64,000 nt of DNA, taken from assembly GCF_026340675.1 (NCBI RefSeq), contig NZ_JAPEOX010000001.1:1488001-1552000 (forward strand), given 5' to 3'. Under the pieces are notes generated by a model, which ran no database searches, was not told where the DNA came from, and worked only from the letters and a program-made list of their open reading frames with translations. The position numbers and the translations under genes are program-made. The DNA is from Streptomyces sp. NBC_01264. Lineage in GTDB: Bacteria > Actinomycetota > Actinomycetes > Streptomycetales > Streptomycetaceae. Positions within the stretch are counted from its first letter, which is position 1; each line of letters opens with the position of its first letter. This document shows, in pieces, positions 25,468 to 34,029 of this stretch.

Positions 25468-26730
25468 ATGCCGGGGCTCGGACGGTACTTGGCCGCCGCA
25501 CTGACCGCGCGCTTCGCCTCCGAGGGCATGGCCATGGCCGTCGTGCTGCTCGCTCTCCAGCGCACCGGGAGCGCCGCCCACGGCGCGTTCGTCCTGACCG
25601 CCTGGCTGGCCCCGCACGTGCTCGCGGCTCCGCTCGCGGGCGCCGCCGCGGCCAGGTCGCGCCGGCCCCGCCTCTTCCACGTGGGCGCCCTGGCGGGATT
25701 CACCACGGCCGTGGCGGCCCTGGCGCTGCTGCTCGGGCGGGCTCCGACGCCGGTCGTGCTCGCGGTGGCGGTGCTCGGCGGCTCCTGCGGGCCGATGGTG
25801 ACGGGCGGGCTGTCGAGCCTGGTGGCGGGGCTGGTTCCGGCCGGCCCCGCGCGCGACCGGGCGTACGGCTGGGACGCCTCGACCTACAACGGCGCGGCGG
25901 TGACCGCCCCGGCGGCCGTGAGCCTCGTCGCGGCCTTCGGTTCGGCCGGGCCCGCGATGGCGCTGCTGGCCGCGTCCGGCGCGCTGGCGGCGGCGCTGGC
26001 GGCGACCCTTCCGTACGGGAGCCCGCACGGAAGCCCGGCGCCGGGCCCCGGCTCACCCCGGGTCGGGATGGGCGCCGGGCTGGCCGCCCTGTGGCGGATC
26101 CGGGAGCTGCGAGCCATCACCTCGGCCACGACCCTGGCCTTCCTGGGCCTCGGGGCGCTCACCGTCACCTCGGTCCTCCTGGCCACCTCGCTCGGCAGCC
26201 CGGGCGGTGGCGGCGTACTGATGACCGCCTTCGCCCTGGGCGCCCTGACCGGCTCCCTGACGCTGGGCAGGATCACGGCCGTCCCCGCGGGCCGGCTCGG
26301 CCGCTGGGCCATGGCGGCGACCGGGGTGGCGCTGACGGTGGCCGCGTTCACCCCGTCCCTCCCGCTCGCCGCCGTGGCGTTCACCGCGGCCGGGGTGTGC
26401 GACGGGCCGCTGCTGACGGCCACCCTGCGGATCCGCTCGGAGTTCGCGCCCGACGGGACGCGGACCCAGGTGTTCACGCTCGGCGCCGGGCTGAAGGTGA
26501 CGGCCGCGTCCACGGGCGCCGCCCTCGTGGGGCTCGCCGCCGACGTACCGCCCTGGATCCTGGTGCTCGCGATCGCGGTCCTGCAGCTGGCCGCCGCCCT
26601 GCTGCACACCGTGGTGACGGCGCGCGGGCGCGTACGGGAGACGGCCGGCGCCGCCGCCCCGGCGGCTACAGCGCCGTCGGGAGGTTCCGCCACAACTGCG
26701 GCCGGTCCACGGACTCCTGGAGCGCCTTGA
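25468..26730 (+). CDS. MFS transporter
   Basis: This 420-residue membrane protein has about 12 predicted spans and begins MPGLGRYLAAALTARFASEGMAMAVVLL, typical of the compact actinobacterial MFS group. The hydrophilic Pro/Gly-rich loop near residue 180 separates the two six-helix bundles. Its C-terminus is Ala/Thr/Gly rich and overlaps the convergent transglutaminase-like gene by 65 bp. The substrate is unknown. A GAAAGGGG site precedes the ATG at 25468. Confidence 0.78.
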   Translation: MPGLGRYLAAALTARFASEGMAMAVVLLALQRTGSAAHGAFVLTAWLAPHVLAAPLAGAAAARSRRPRLFHVGALAGFTTAVAALALLLGRAPTPVVLAVAVLGGSCGPMVTGGLSSLVAGLVPAGPARDRAYGWDASTYNGAAVTAPAAVSLVAAFGSAGPAMALLAASGALAAALAATLPYGSPHGSPAPGPGSPRVGMGAGLAALWRIRELRAITSATTLAFLGLGALTVTSVLLATSLGSPGGGGVLMTAFALGALTGSLTLGRITAVPAGRLGRWAMAATGVALTVAAFTPSLPLAAVAFTAAGVCDGPLLTATLRIRSEFAPDGTRTQVFTLGAGLKVTAASTGAALVGLAADVPPWILVLAIAVLQLAAALLHTVVTARGRVRETAGAAAPAATAPSGGSATTAAGPRTPGAP

Positions 26731-27265
26731 GGGGGGCCGGGTGGGGTGCCGCGTACACCCCCGGGTAGTCGATCTCGCCGAGTTCGGGGCGGACCGGGAA
26801 GGCCAGTTGTTCGCGGTCGAGGGTGAACTGGGCTTCCACACCGGGCTTGTTGCCCCGCGGGTCCACCCGGGCCCAGTCCTCGCTGCCGGGCAGGCGCAGC
26901 GCGACGAGGCCGTGGATGACGGGGTGGGAACCGTCGTCGTCGCACAGGAGCTGGTAGCAGAAGCCGGCCGGGATGCCCCGGTTGCGCAGCAGTGCGGCCA
27001 GCGCGTGGGATTTGGCGTAGCAGATCCCGTTGCGCGTCCCCAGGACGTCGGAGGCGCGCCAGGAGACGCGGTCGTCCCCGAAGTCGGCGGAGTGCGGGAT
27101 GGTGTCACGGACGAACTCGAAGGCCGCCTTGGCGTATGAATATGCGTCGCCGGTGGCCGTCCATAGCGCGTCGGCGGTCTCTTCGACCAGTGGATGGCCG
27201 TGGTCGACCGCTTCATCGGCCGCCAGATAGGCGGCAACGTCGGAATGCTCCTGGATCAGTTCCAT
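26666..27265 (-). CDS. Transglutaminase-like cysteine protease-fold protein
   Basis: The 199-residue protein has the transglutaminase-like catalytic triad C82 (RNGICYAKSHAL), H118 (VIHGLVAL) and D135 (ARVDPRGN). Stand-alone members are probably peptidases or amidases. The ATG at 27265 has no Shine-Dalgarno site. Instead, the start codon and codons 1-4 or so fall in a 13-bp inverted repeat (27246-27277), so the initiation region can fold into a stable hairpin or be bound as an operator. Confidence 0.8.
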   Translation of the reverse strand: MELIQEHSDVAAYLAADEAVDHGHPLVEETADALWTATGDAYSYAKAAFEFVRDTIPHSADFGDDRVSWRASDVLGTRNGICYAKSHALAALLRNRGIPAGFCYQLLCDDDGSHPVIHGLVALRLPGSEDWARVDPRGNKPGVEAQFTLDREQLAFPVRPELGEIDYPGVYAAPHPAPLKALQESVDRPQLWRNLPTAL

Positions 27266-27277
27266 GATCCAGGAGCA
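27246..27277. promoter_or_regulatory. Perfect 13-bp inverted repeat spanning a start codon
   Basis: TGCTCCTGGATCA (27246-27258) and TGATCCAGGAGCA (27265-27277) flank a 6-nt GTTCCA loop. The transglutaminase-like gene's ATG (27265-27263) sits at the loop/stem junction. The sequence could be an operator, or an RNA hairpin that hides the start codon. Confidence 0.65.
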
Positions 27278-27316
27278 TACTCATGCATCCGACTGCATGC
27301 CTATAGATTTATGCCA

Positions 27317-28453
27317 CTAGCGTGCGAGCTCTTCCTTCAGCGCCTGGAGGAAGCCGTCGACGTCCTCCTCCTGGGTGTCGTAGCTGCACATCCACCGGAC
27401 GTCGCCCGCGATCTCGTCCCAGAAGTAGAAGCGGTAGCGCTCCTGCAGCCGCCGCGAGACCTCGTGCGGGAGCCGCGCGAACACGGCGTTCGCCTGCACC
27501 GGGTAGAGGATCTCCACCCCGTCGGTCTCGCGCACCCCGGCCGCCAGCCGCTGCGCCATCGCGTTGGCGTGACGGGCGTTGCGCAGCCACAGGTCCTTCG
27601 CGAGGAGCGCTTCGAGCTGCACCGACACGAAGCGCATCTTGGAGGCGAGCTGCATCGACATCTTGCGGATGTGCTTCATCTGCCGGACGGCGTCCGGGTT
27701 CAGCACGACGACGGCCTCTCCGGCCATCATCCCGTTCTTGGTGCCACCGAAGGACAGCACGTCCACGCCGACCGCGTTGGTGAAGCTGCGCATCGGTACG
27801 TCGAGCGAGGCCGCGGCGTTGGCGATCCGGGCGCCGTCGAGGTGGACCTTCATGCCCTTGGCGTGCGCGTGCTCGCAGATGGCGCGGATCTCGTCCACGG
27901 TGTAGACCGTGCCGAGCTCCGTGTTCTGGGTGATCGAGACCACCTGCGGCATCGCCCGGTGCTCGTCCTCCCAGCCCCAGGCCTGCCGGTCGATGAGCTC
28001 GGGGGTGAGCTTGCCGTCCGGGGTGGGGACGGTGAGCAGCTTGAGGCCCGCCATCCGCTCCGGCGCGCCGCCCTCGTCGACGTTGATGTGCGCCGACTCG
28101 GCGCAGACCACCGCGCCCCAGCGGTCGGTGAGCGCCTGCAGGGCGGTCACGTTGGCGCCGGTGCCGTTGAAGACCGGGTAGGCCTCGGCGTGCGGGCCGA
28201 AGTGTCCGCGGAAGACCTGCTGCAGGTTCTCGGTGTACCCGTCGTCGCCGTAGGAGACCTGGTGGCCCCCGTTGGCGAGCGCGATGGCCGCGAGGATCTC
28301 CGGGTGGATCCCGGCGTAGTTGTCGCTCGCGAACCCGCGCACCGCCGGGTCGTGGTGCCGGCGGGCGTCCGTCTTCGCCGCGGACTTGCGTATCGCGGTC
28401 TTCACGGTGCCGGCCTTCGCGGCACCGGTCTTCACGGTTGGGGGGTGAGCCAC
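27317..28453 (-). CDS. ltaE: Low-specificity threonine aldolase-family PLP enzyme
   Basis: The 378-residue fold-type I enzyme has the PLP lysine motif DVLSFGGTKNGMMAGE, the aspartate motif KVHLDGARIANA and the substrate loop FASDNYAGIHPEIL. It cleaves beta-hydroxy amino acids such as allo-threonine to glycine and an aldehyde, or a related beta-elimination. The first 30 residues are Lys/Thr/Ala repeats absent from the usual family. The GTG start at 28453 overlaps the SDR gene by 22 bp, so translation is probably coupled. It is the third gene of a DUF6421-SDR-aldolase operon. Confidence 0.82.
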   Translation of the reverse strand: MAHPPTVKTGAAKAGTVKTAIRKSAAKTDARRHHDPAVRGFASDNYAGIHPEILAAIALANGGHQVSYGDDGYTENLQQVFRGHFGPHAEAYPVFNGTGANVTALQALTDRWGAVVCAESAHINVDEGGAPERMAGLKLLTVPTPDGKLTPELIDRQAWGWEDEHRAMPQVVSITQNTELGTVYTVDEIRAICEHAHAKGMKVHLDGARIANAAASLDVPMRSFTNAVGVDVLSFGGTKNGMMAGEAVVVLNPDAVRQMKHIRKMSMQLASKMRFVSVQLEALLAKDLWLRNARHANAMAQRLAAGVRETDGVEILYPVQANAVFARLPHEVSRRLQERYRFYFWDEIAGDVRWMCSYDTQEEDVDGFLQALKEELAR

Positions 28454-29193
28454 AGGCGCTGTCCGTTCACATCGGAGGCGGACCGCTCCCAGACGCCGGC
28501 GATGGCCTCGGCCAGCTCCTTGACGTCGGTGAAGCCCGCGAACTTCGCAGTGGGACGCTCGGCGCGCATCGCGTCGTGTACCAATGCCTTGATCACCAGG
28601 ATCGCAGCAGCGGAGCCCGGACCGCCCTCGCCACCCGCCTTGCGGAAGGAATCCGCCATCGCGAGCGTCCAGGCCTCGGCCGCCGCCTTGCCCGCGTTGT
28701 ACGCGGCGTTGTTGGCGACCGGCTTGTGCGCGCCGGACTGGCTGACCAGGACGTAGCGTCCGCGGTCACTGCGCAGCAGCCCGTCGTGGAAGGCGAGGGA
28801 GGTGTGCTGGACCGTGCGGATGAGGAGCTTCTCCAGGAAGGCCCAGTCCGCGAGGTCGACGTCGGTGAAGGTCTTGCTGCCGCGCCAGCCTCCGACGAGG
28901 TGGACCAGGCCGTCGATGCGGCCGAACTCCTTCTCGGTCTGCTCGGCCCAGGCCTTGGTGGCCTCCAGGTCGAGCAGGTCGACGGTGTCGCCGGTGATGG
29001 TGGCGCCGCCGTGGGCGTAGCGCGCCGCATCCACCGCCTCCGCGAGCCGGGCCGCGTCGGCGTCGGAGGCGACGACCACGGCTCCCGCCTCGGCGAGGCG
29101 GAGCAGGGTGGCGTGGCCGGCGGGGCCGCCGGCCCCCGCCACCGCCACTACCGCCCCGTGGAGCTTCCCGTTCCCGTTACCGGAGCCGTTCAT
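28432..29193 (-). CDS. SDR-family NAD(P)-dependent oxidoreductase
   Basis: The 253-residue short-chain dehydrogenase has a Rossmann motif AVAGAGGPAGHA in place of the classical TGxxxGxG. The active-site serine (LVSQSG) and the YNAGK motif giving Tyr and Lys are present (about residues 150-166). The ATG at 29193 has an AGGAGG site 9 nt upstream. It lies between the DUF6421 and threonine-aldolase genes with a 22-bp overlap downstream, so it is probably part of the same pathway. The substrate is unknown. Confidence 0.82.
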   Translation of the reverse strand: MNGSGNGNGKLHGAVVAVAGAGGPAGHATLLRLAEAGAVVVASDADAARLAEAVDAARYAHGGATITGDTVDLLDLEATKAWAEQTEKEFGRIDGLVHLVGGWRGSKTFTDVDLADWAFLEKLLIRTVQHTSLAFHDGLLRSDRGRYVLVSQSGAHKPVANNAAYNAGKAAAEAWTLAMADSFRKAGGEGGPGSAAAILVIKALVHDAMRAERPTAKFAGFTDVKELAEAIAGVWERSASDVNGQRLWLTPQP

Positions 29194-29219
29194 CTGTGCA
29201 GCCTCCTGTGGGCGAGCGC

Positions 29220-30635
29220 TCACGCGGCGACCCGCGCGGCGGACTCGCGTTCCGCGGCGTTCCCTGCCGTGATGCCCTTGGTCGAGGCGATCACGCCCTT
29301 GAGCTTCTTGGCCAGGGCCTCATAGAACATGCTCAGCGGAAACTCGTCCGGAAGCACGTCGTCCACGAGTTTGCGCGGCGGCTGCGTCAGGTCCAGGGCG
29401 TCGGGTCCCTTGGCCCACTTGGAGCCCGGGTGGGGGGCGAGGTATTCGGCGACCAGGTCGTACGCCTTGAACCAGTGGACCAGCTTCGGACGGTCGATGC
29501 CGGCCCGGTAGAGGTCCTCGATCTCGGCGCACAGCTGGTTGGTGACCTGCGGGGCGCGCATCCAGTCGATCTTCAGCTTGTTGTCCGTCCAGCGCACGAC
29601 GTCGTGCTTGTGGAGGTACGCGAAGAGGAGCTGGCCACCGAGGCCGTCGTAGTTCCGGTTGCGGTCGCCGGACACCGGGAAGCGGAACATCCGGTCGAAG
29701 AGGACGGCGTACTGCACGTCGCGGCCGTGCTCGTTGCCCTCGGACTCCAGCTTCACGGCCTCCTTGAAGGCGGTGAGGTCGCAGCGCAGCTCCTCCAGCC
29801 CGTACATCCAGAACGGCTGGCGCTGCTTGATCATGAAGGGGTCGAACGGCAGGTCTCCGTGGCTGTGGGTGCGGTCGTGGACCATGTCCCACAGGACGAA
29901 GGCCTTCTCGCAGCGCTCCTGGTCCTCGACCATCCGGGCGATGTCCTCGGGCAGCTCGATGCCCAGGATGTCCACGGCGGCCTCGGTGACCTTGCGGTAG
30001 CGGGCGGCCTCGCGGTCGCAGAAGATGCCGCCCCAGGTGAAGCGCTCGGGGGCCTCGCGGACCGCGATGGTCTCCGGGAAGAGCACGGCGGAGTGCGTGT
30101 CGTAGCCCGGGGTGAAGTCCTCGAAGGTGATGCCGAGGAAGAGCGGGTTGTCGTACCGGGTGCGCTCCAGCTCGGAGAGCCACTCGGGCCACACCATCTT
30201 CAGCACGACGGCTTCGAGGTTGCGGTCCGGGTTGCCGTTCTGCGTGTACATAGGGAAGACCACGAGGTGCTGGAGCCCGTCGGCGCGCTCGGCGGCCGGG
30301 GCGAAGGCCAGCAGGGAGTCGAGGAAGTCGGGCACGCCGAAGCCGCCGTCGGCCCACTTGCGCAGGTCGCCGATGAGGGCGCGGTGGTACGCGGCACCGT
30401 GCGGGAGCAGTGGCGACAGCGCCTCGATGCCCTCGATCACGCGCTGGACCACGACCGGGGCGGCTTCGCGGATGTGCGACCCCTCGGCCTCGAAGTCGAT
30501 GGAGCCGTCGGCCGACTGCCAGGGCCGGATCTCCTCCACGGCGGCCTTGAGCTCGGGCCACGCCGGGTGGTCGACCACCCGTACACCGGCGGTTATCACG
30601 GCACCGCCGATACCCGGCACAAGAGTTTCCGTCAT
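29220..30635 (-). CDS. DUF6421 family protein (uncharacterised, possible metal-binding)
   Basis: This 471-residue protein belongs to an actinobacterial family that I recognise as DUF6421; its activity is not known to me. It has no signal peptide. A striking block HDRTHSHGDLPFDPFMIKQ (about residue 260) has three closely spaced histidines with an aspartate, which could bind metal. Other conserved-looking blocks are TWGGIFCDREAARYRK and LGITFEDFTPGYDTHSAV. The ATG at 30635 has a GGAGGA site. It is the first gene of an operon with SDR and threonine aldolase genes. Confidence 0.7.
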   Translation of the reverse strand: MTETLVPGIGGAVITAGVRVVDHPAWPELKAAVEEIRPWQSADGSIDFEAEGSHIREAAPVVVQRVIEGIEALSPLLPHGAAYHRALIGDLRKWADGGFGVPDFLDSLLAFAPAAERADGLQHLVVFPMYTQNGNPDRNLEAVVLKMVWPEWLSELERTRYDNPLFLGITFEDFTPGYDTHSAVLFPETIAVREAPERFTWGGIFCDREAARYRKVTEAAVDILGIELPEDIARMVEDQERCEKAFVLWDMVHDRTHSHGDLPFDPFMIKQRQPFWMYGLEELRCDLTAFKEAVKLESEGNEHGRDVQYAVLFDRMFRFPVSGDRNRNYDGLGGQLLFAYLHKHDVVRWTDNKLKIDWMRAPQVTNQLCAEIEDLYRAGIDRPKLVHWFKAYDLVAEYLAPHPGSKWAKGPDALDLTQPPRKLVDDVLPDEFPLSMFYEALAKKLKGVIASTKGITAGNAAERESAARVAA

Positions 30636-30716
30636 GTCACTTCCTCCACAGGAGAACCTCACGTCGGCACAGCGTAAGCGGGTGAGGCTCTCCCACTCAA
30701 GAGGAGATCCGGGAAA

Positions 30717-32024
30717 TTATCCTGCGTCACCCCCAGTTTCACCGGAAGTCTTCCCGTTCTTGCGCGTGGAGTCGATGACTTCCCCCAGGCGCGCCAAGGC
30801 CTGCCGGGCCTCGGGAAGCACTCCGGCCAGCGCGAGGAATCCGTGGAACATCCCGGGGTGGGAGTCAAGGGCCGAACGGACCCCCGCGCCGAGCAGCCGG
30901 TGGTGGTACGCCTCCCCCTCGTCCCGCAGCGGATCGCAGCCGGCGACCACCACGTAGGCGGGCGGGAGCCCCCGCGGGTCCGCGAGGAGCGGGGAGGCCA
31001 GCGGATGGCGGCCGTCGCCGCCGGGGCCGAGGTACTGCTCCCAGAACCAGCGCAGGTGCGCCGCGGTCAGGAAGTACCCCTCGGCGTTGCTCCGGTAGGA
31101 CCCGGTGTCCTGGGCGGCGTCCAGGCAGGGGTAGATCAGCACCTGGAGCGCGACGGCCGGGCCACCCTGGTCGCGCGCCAGCAGGCAGGAGGCGGCGGCG
31201 AGGTTCCCGCCGGCGCTGTCGCCGGCCACGACCAGGGCGTCCGGGTCGCCGCCGAGCTCGTCGAGGTGTGCGCCGGCCCAGCACAGTGCGGCGTACGCGT
31301 CGTGGACGGCGGCGGGGAAACGGGCCTCGGGCGCCCGCCGGTAGTCGACGGAGACCAGGACGGCGCCGGAGGCCCGGCAGAGCGCCCGCGCGGTGGCGTC
31401 GTAGCCGTCGAGGTCGCCCAGGACCCAGCCGCCCCCGTGGCAGAACACCACGGTCGGCCGGGGCCCGGGCCATGGCTCCGGGTCCGGGTCCGGGTAGTAG
31501 ACGCGCACGGGAACCGGCGGCGCCCCGGCCGGCCCCGGGACCTCCCGGTCCTCCACGATCCCCACGACGGCCGGCCGGGCCGTCGCGGGCACCGCGGCGA
31601 GAATCCGGCGGGCCTCTTCGGCATCGGTGACGCGCCCCCCGAGGTCGGGAAAGAGCGAGGCCAGCGCATCGGCGTAGGGCCGCGCGACGGGATCGAGCCG
31701 GTCACCCGAGGCGAGCCCGCCACCCCGGCCGACCCCACCGGACCCATCACCCCTGCCCGGCCCACCAGCCCCCGCAGCCCTGTCGGCGCCGCCCACCCCA
31801 TCGGTCCTGTCCGGCTCGTCGACCCCTGCGGCCCTGTCGAACCTGGCCAACCCATCAGCCCCCGCGGCCCTGTCGGCCCTGGCCACCCCACCAGCCCCCG
31901 CAGCCCAGCCGACCCCGCCTGCCCCGTCGGTCCTGTCCGGCTCGTCGGCCCCGCCCGGCCCGTCGGCCCTGTTCGGCTCGCCGGCCCCAGCAGCCCTAGC
32001 AGCCCCCGCAGTCGCATCCGTCAC
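30717..32024 (-). CDS. Alpha/beta hydrolase (hormone-sensitive lipase type) with repetitive N-terminus
   Basis: The catalytic domain (about residues 110-415 of 435) is an HSL-family esterase with oxyanion motif FCHGGGWVLGD, nucleophile GDSAGGN, aspartate CDPLRDEG and histidine HPGMFHGF. The first 100 residues consist of Asp/Gly/Ala/Arg repeats encoded by two imperfect 126-bp units (31762-32013). I chose the GTG at 32024 with an AGGGG site, but initiation inside or after the repeats cannot be excluded. It follows the LLM gene by 11 bp on the same strand, so the two are probably cotranscribed. Confidence 0.78.
   Translation of the reverse strand: MTDATAGAARAAGAGEPNRADGPGGADEPDRTDGAGGVGWAAGAGGVARADRAAGADGLARFDRAAGVDEPDRTDGVGGADRAAGAGGPGRGDGSGGVGRGGGLASGDRLDPVARPYADALASLFPDLGGRVTDAEEARRILAAVPATARPAVVGIVEDREVPGPAGAPPVPVRVYYPDPDPEPWPGPRPTVVFCHGGGWVLGDLDGYDATARALCRASGAVLVSVDYRRAPEARFPAAVHDAYAALCWAGAHLDELGGDPDALVVAGDSAGGNLAAASCLLARDQGGPAVALQVLIYPCLDAAQDTGSYRSNAEGYFLTAAHLRWFWEQYLGPGGDGRHPLASPLLADPRGLPPAYVVVAGCDPLRDEGEAYHHRLLGAGVRSALDSHPGMFHGFLALAGVLPEARQALARLGEVIDSTRKNGKTSGETGGDAG
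31762..32013. repeat. 126-bp imperfect direct duplication in coding DNA
   Basis: Two shared blocks, one of 19 bp (31762-31780 and 31888-31906) and one of 21 bp (31801-31821 and 31927-31947), both recur at exactly 126 bp. This marks two tandem 42-codon units in the N-terminus of the alpha/beta hydrolase. The rest of each unit is similar but diverged. Confidence 0.7.
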
Positions 32025-32035
32025 GGCGGCAGCCC

Positions 32036-33163
32036 CTACGCCCGCCGGTCCGCGAAGTGCGGGATGACCTTCTCGCCCCACTGGCGCAGGGTCTCCAGGC
32101 AGGCCTCCTGCGGCACGGTGCCCATCTGGATCAGGCACATGATCTCGTCGGCCCCGGCCTCCCGCAGCCGCTCCACGTACGCGATCGCCTCGTCCGCGCT
32201 GCCGTAGGCGTGGTCCGCGTTGAAGGTGGCCGTCGCGGTGGGCCGTACCGGGATGTCCTGCTCGTGCAGCCGGGCCACCACCTGCTCGGCCGCCCTGCGC
32301 ATCTCCGCCCCCTCGTCCGCGCCCGCGACCACCGCCTCGTCCGGCACCCCCGCCCCGCCGTACCAGTGGCCGATGGACTGCGCGAAGAACCGCTGCCCCC
32401 GGATCCCGATCCTCCGCGCCTCCTCGGGGTCGTCGAGCACGATCGTCGGGCAGAGCACCGAGAAGTGGTCGTTGACGGCCGTCGAGACGAACCGGCCGCC
32501 GTCGCGGCCGGCGATCGCCGCGTCGTAGACGGAGCGCATCCCCGCAATGGACTCGGGCCCGGCGAATCCCATCACCAGCGCCCCGACGCCCAGCTCCGCG
32601 GCCTGCACCAGGGTCTCGGCCCGGCTGCACGCGAGGAACAGCGGCGGGTGGGGCCGCTGGCTCGGCCGCGGCAGGATCGGGTGCGGATCGATGTCGATGA
32701 GCTCCCCGTGGTACTCCAGCTCCTCCTCCTGCCAGGCCTTCCCGATGATCCGCAGGGCCTCCTCGACCTCCGCGGTGGTGCGGTCCCTGTCCACCCCGCA
32801 CAGCGAGGTCTCCTGCACGGTGCCGCCCCGCCCGGCCCCGAGGTCGACCCGCCCGCCGGACAGCAGGTCGAGCATCGCGGCGCGCTCGGCGACCCGGACG
32901 GGGTGGTTGAAGGCGAAGGGCATGCACACGACTCCGTGCCCGATGCGTATGGTGTTGGTCCGGGCCGCGACCCAGGTCAGGAAGATCTCGGGGGCACTCA
33001 TGTGTGCGTACCACTTCAGGGAGTGGTGCTCCACGGCCCAGATCCGGTCGAACCCCATCCGCTCGGCGAGCACCGCCTGCTCGACGCAGTCCCGGATGAC
33101 CTGGTGCTCCCGTTCCACGGTCGGGTCGGCGAGCTGAGCTTCGAAGATCACGGAGAATTTCAC
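32036..33163 (-). CDS. LLM-class (luciferase-like) flavin-dependent oxidoreductase
   Basis: This 375-residue TIM-barrel protein is of the bacterial luciferase-like class, beginning VKFSVIFEAQLADP. Family blocks include FDRIWAVEHHSLKWYAHMSAPE, RIGHGVVCMPFAFNHPVRVAERAAMLDLLSGGR and DLGAGRGGT. It would oxidise a substrate with FMNH2 supplied by a reductase, or use F420. The GTG at 33163 has a GGAGG site. It is divergent from a PadR regulator only 49 bp away and upstream of the esterase gene, suggesting a small PadR-controlled catabolic or detoxification unit. Confidence 0.82.
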   Translation of the reverse strand: MKFSVIFEAQLADPTVEREHQVIRDCVEQAVLAERMGFDRIWAVEHHSLKWYAHMSAPEIFLTWVAARTNTIRIGHGVVCMPFAFNHPVRVAERAAMLDLLSGGRVDLGAGRGGTVQETSLCGVDRDRTTAEVEEALRIIGKAWQEEELEYHGELIDIDPHPILPRPSQRPHPPLFLACSRAETLVQAAELGVGALVMGFAGPESIAGMRSVYDAAIAGRDGGRFVSTAVNDHFSVLCPTIVLDDPEEARRIGIRGQRFFAQSIGHWYGGAGVPDEAVVAGADEGAEMRRAAEQVVARLHEQDIPVRPTATATFNADHAYGSADEAIAYVERLREAGADEIMCLIQMGTVPQEACLETLRQWGEKVIPHFADRRA

Positions 33164-33203
33164 GGTGCCTCCAGGGTTGCGTCCCGTACCCGGTCTCACT
33201 TCT

Positions 33204-33226
33204 ATTCGGAATATGACTAGTAGTCA
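33204..33226. promoter_or_regulatory. Dyads at the padR start codon (candidate PadR operator)
   Basis: ATTCGGAAT (33204-33212) abuts TGACTA-G-TAGTCA (33214-33226). The second covers the padR ATG. The 49-bp divergent region between LLM and padR contains little else, so a PadR dimer here could control both genes. Confidence 0.55.
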
Positions 33227-33836
33227 GACATCGAAGAAGCAAGAGCTTCCACCGACCGCGTGGGCGGTGCTCGGCCTGCTCTCCTTCCCCGGAGAGCGGA
33301 CCGGCTACGAGCTGAAGAAGTGGGCGGACTCCTCCCTGCGCTTCTTCTACTGGTCCCCGGCCATCAGCCAGATCTACGCCGAACTGCGCCGCCTAGAGGA
33401 GCTCGGCTACGTCGCCTCCGTGCGCTCGGGACCCGAGGAGGCGCGGGCCAAGCGCCGCTACGGCATCACCCCCGCCGGGCGCGAGGCGCTGGCCGGCTGG
33501 GCCTCCGACGTGGCCGACGCGGGCCCCCCGGTGCTCAAGCACGGGCTGCTGCTGCGGGTCTGGCTCGGGCACCTGGCCGAGCCGGAGCGGCTGCGCGCGA
33601 TGGTGACCGAGCATCTGGAGCGCACCACCGAGGAGTTGGCCTCCGTACGAGAGGCCATGGCGCACGCGGCCACCGAGCCCGACTGGGCCTTCCCCGTACT
33701 CGCCCTGCGCTGGAGCGAGCGCCAGCACCTGGCCGAACTGGAGCTGACGCGGGCCCTGCTCGCGGATCTGGAAGGCCTGGAGGACCCGCGCGCGCGGGAA
33801 CGTCAAGCCGGTGGGGACGCGCCCACCCCCGGGTGA
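33213..33836 (+). CDS. PadR-family transcriptional regulator
   Basis: The 207-residue regulator has the PadR winged helix (about residues 15-90, WAVLGLLSFPGERTGYELKKW through YGITPAGREAL) and a C-terminal helical dimerisation domain. The ATG at 33213 lies inside a palindrome and lacks a strong ribosome site, so the mRNA could be leaderless. PadR proteins commonly repress a divergent phenolic-acid or detoxification gene; here the neighbour is the LLM oxidoreductase. Transcription probably ends at the hairpin 33843-33879. Confidence 0.88.
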   Translation: MTSSQTSKKQELPPTAWAVLGLLSFPGERTGYELKKWADSSLRFFYWSPAISQIYAELRRLEELGYVASVRSGPEEARAKRRYGITPAGREALAGWASDVADAGPPVLKHGLLLRVWLGHLAEPERLRAMVTEHLERTTEELASVREAMAHAATEPDWAFPVLALRWSERQHLAELELTRALLADLEGLEDPRARERQAGGDAPTPG

Positions 33837-33842
33837 CCACGC

Positions 33843-33879
33843 GGGCCGCGCCGGGGGCTCTGCGGCCCCCGGCGGGCCC
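33843..33879 (+). terminator. Terminator after padR
   Basis: CGCCGGGGGC and GCCCCCGGCG form a perfect 10-bp stem with a 6-nt loop. A further 5 bp (GGGCC/GGCCC) pairs outside a single bulged G. It begins 6 bp after the padR stop. Confidence 0.75.
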
Positions 33880-34029
33880 GTAGGGGAGCGGTCCGACGAC
33901 GTTGCGGAGGCCCCGCAAAGGCGGTTTCATCGCACGGGAGGCGCACTAGCATGCGTCCTCAGTATCGCGCGCGGGCCGGTCGGGACACCGCGACCGCGCG
34001 GGGCCGCCGTCGACGGAAGCGAGAGAACC

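Noticed and set aside
30843..32207. Forward-strand Pro/Arg-rich ORF opposite the esterase
   Set aside because: It lacks family similarity and is a shadow of the 126-bp repeat; the reverse-strand esterase has intact catalytic motifs.
30717..33242. 841-residue reverse-strand ORF joining the esterase and LLM regions
   Set aside because: The LLM gene occupies another frame, with clear family motifs, its own ribosome site and a divergent regulator. The extension is shadow coding.
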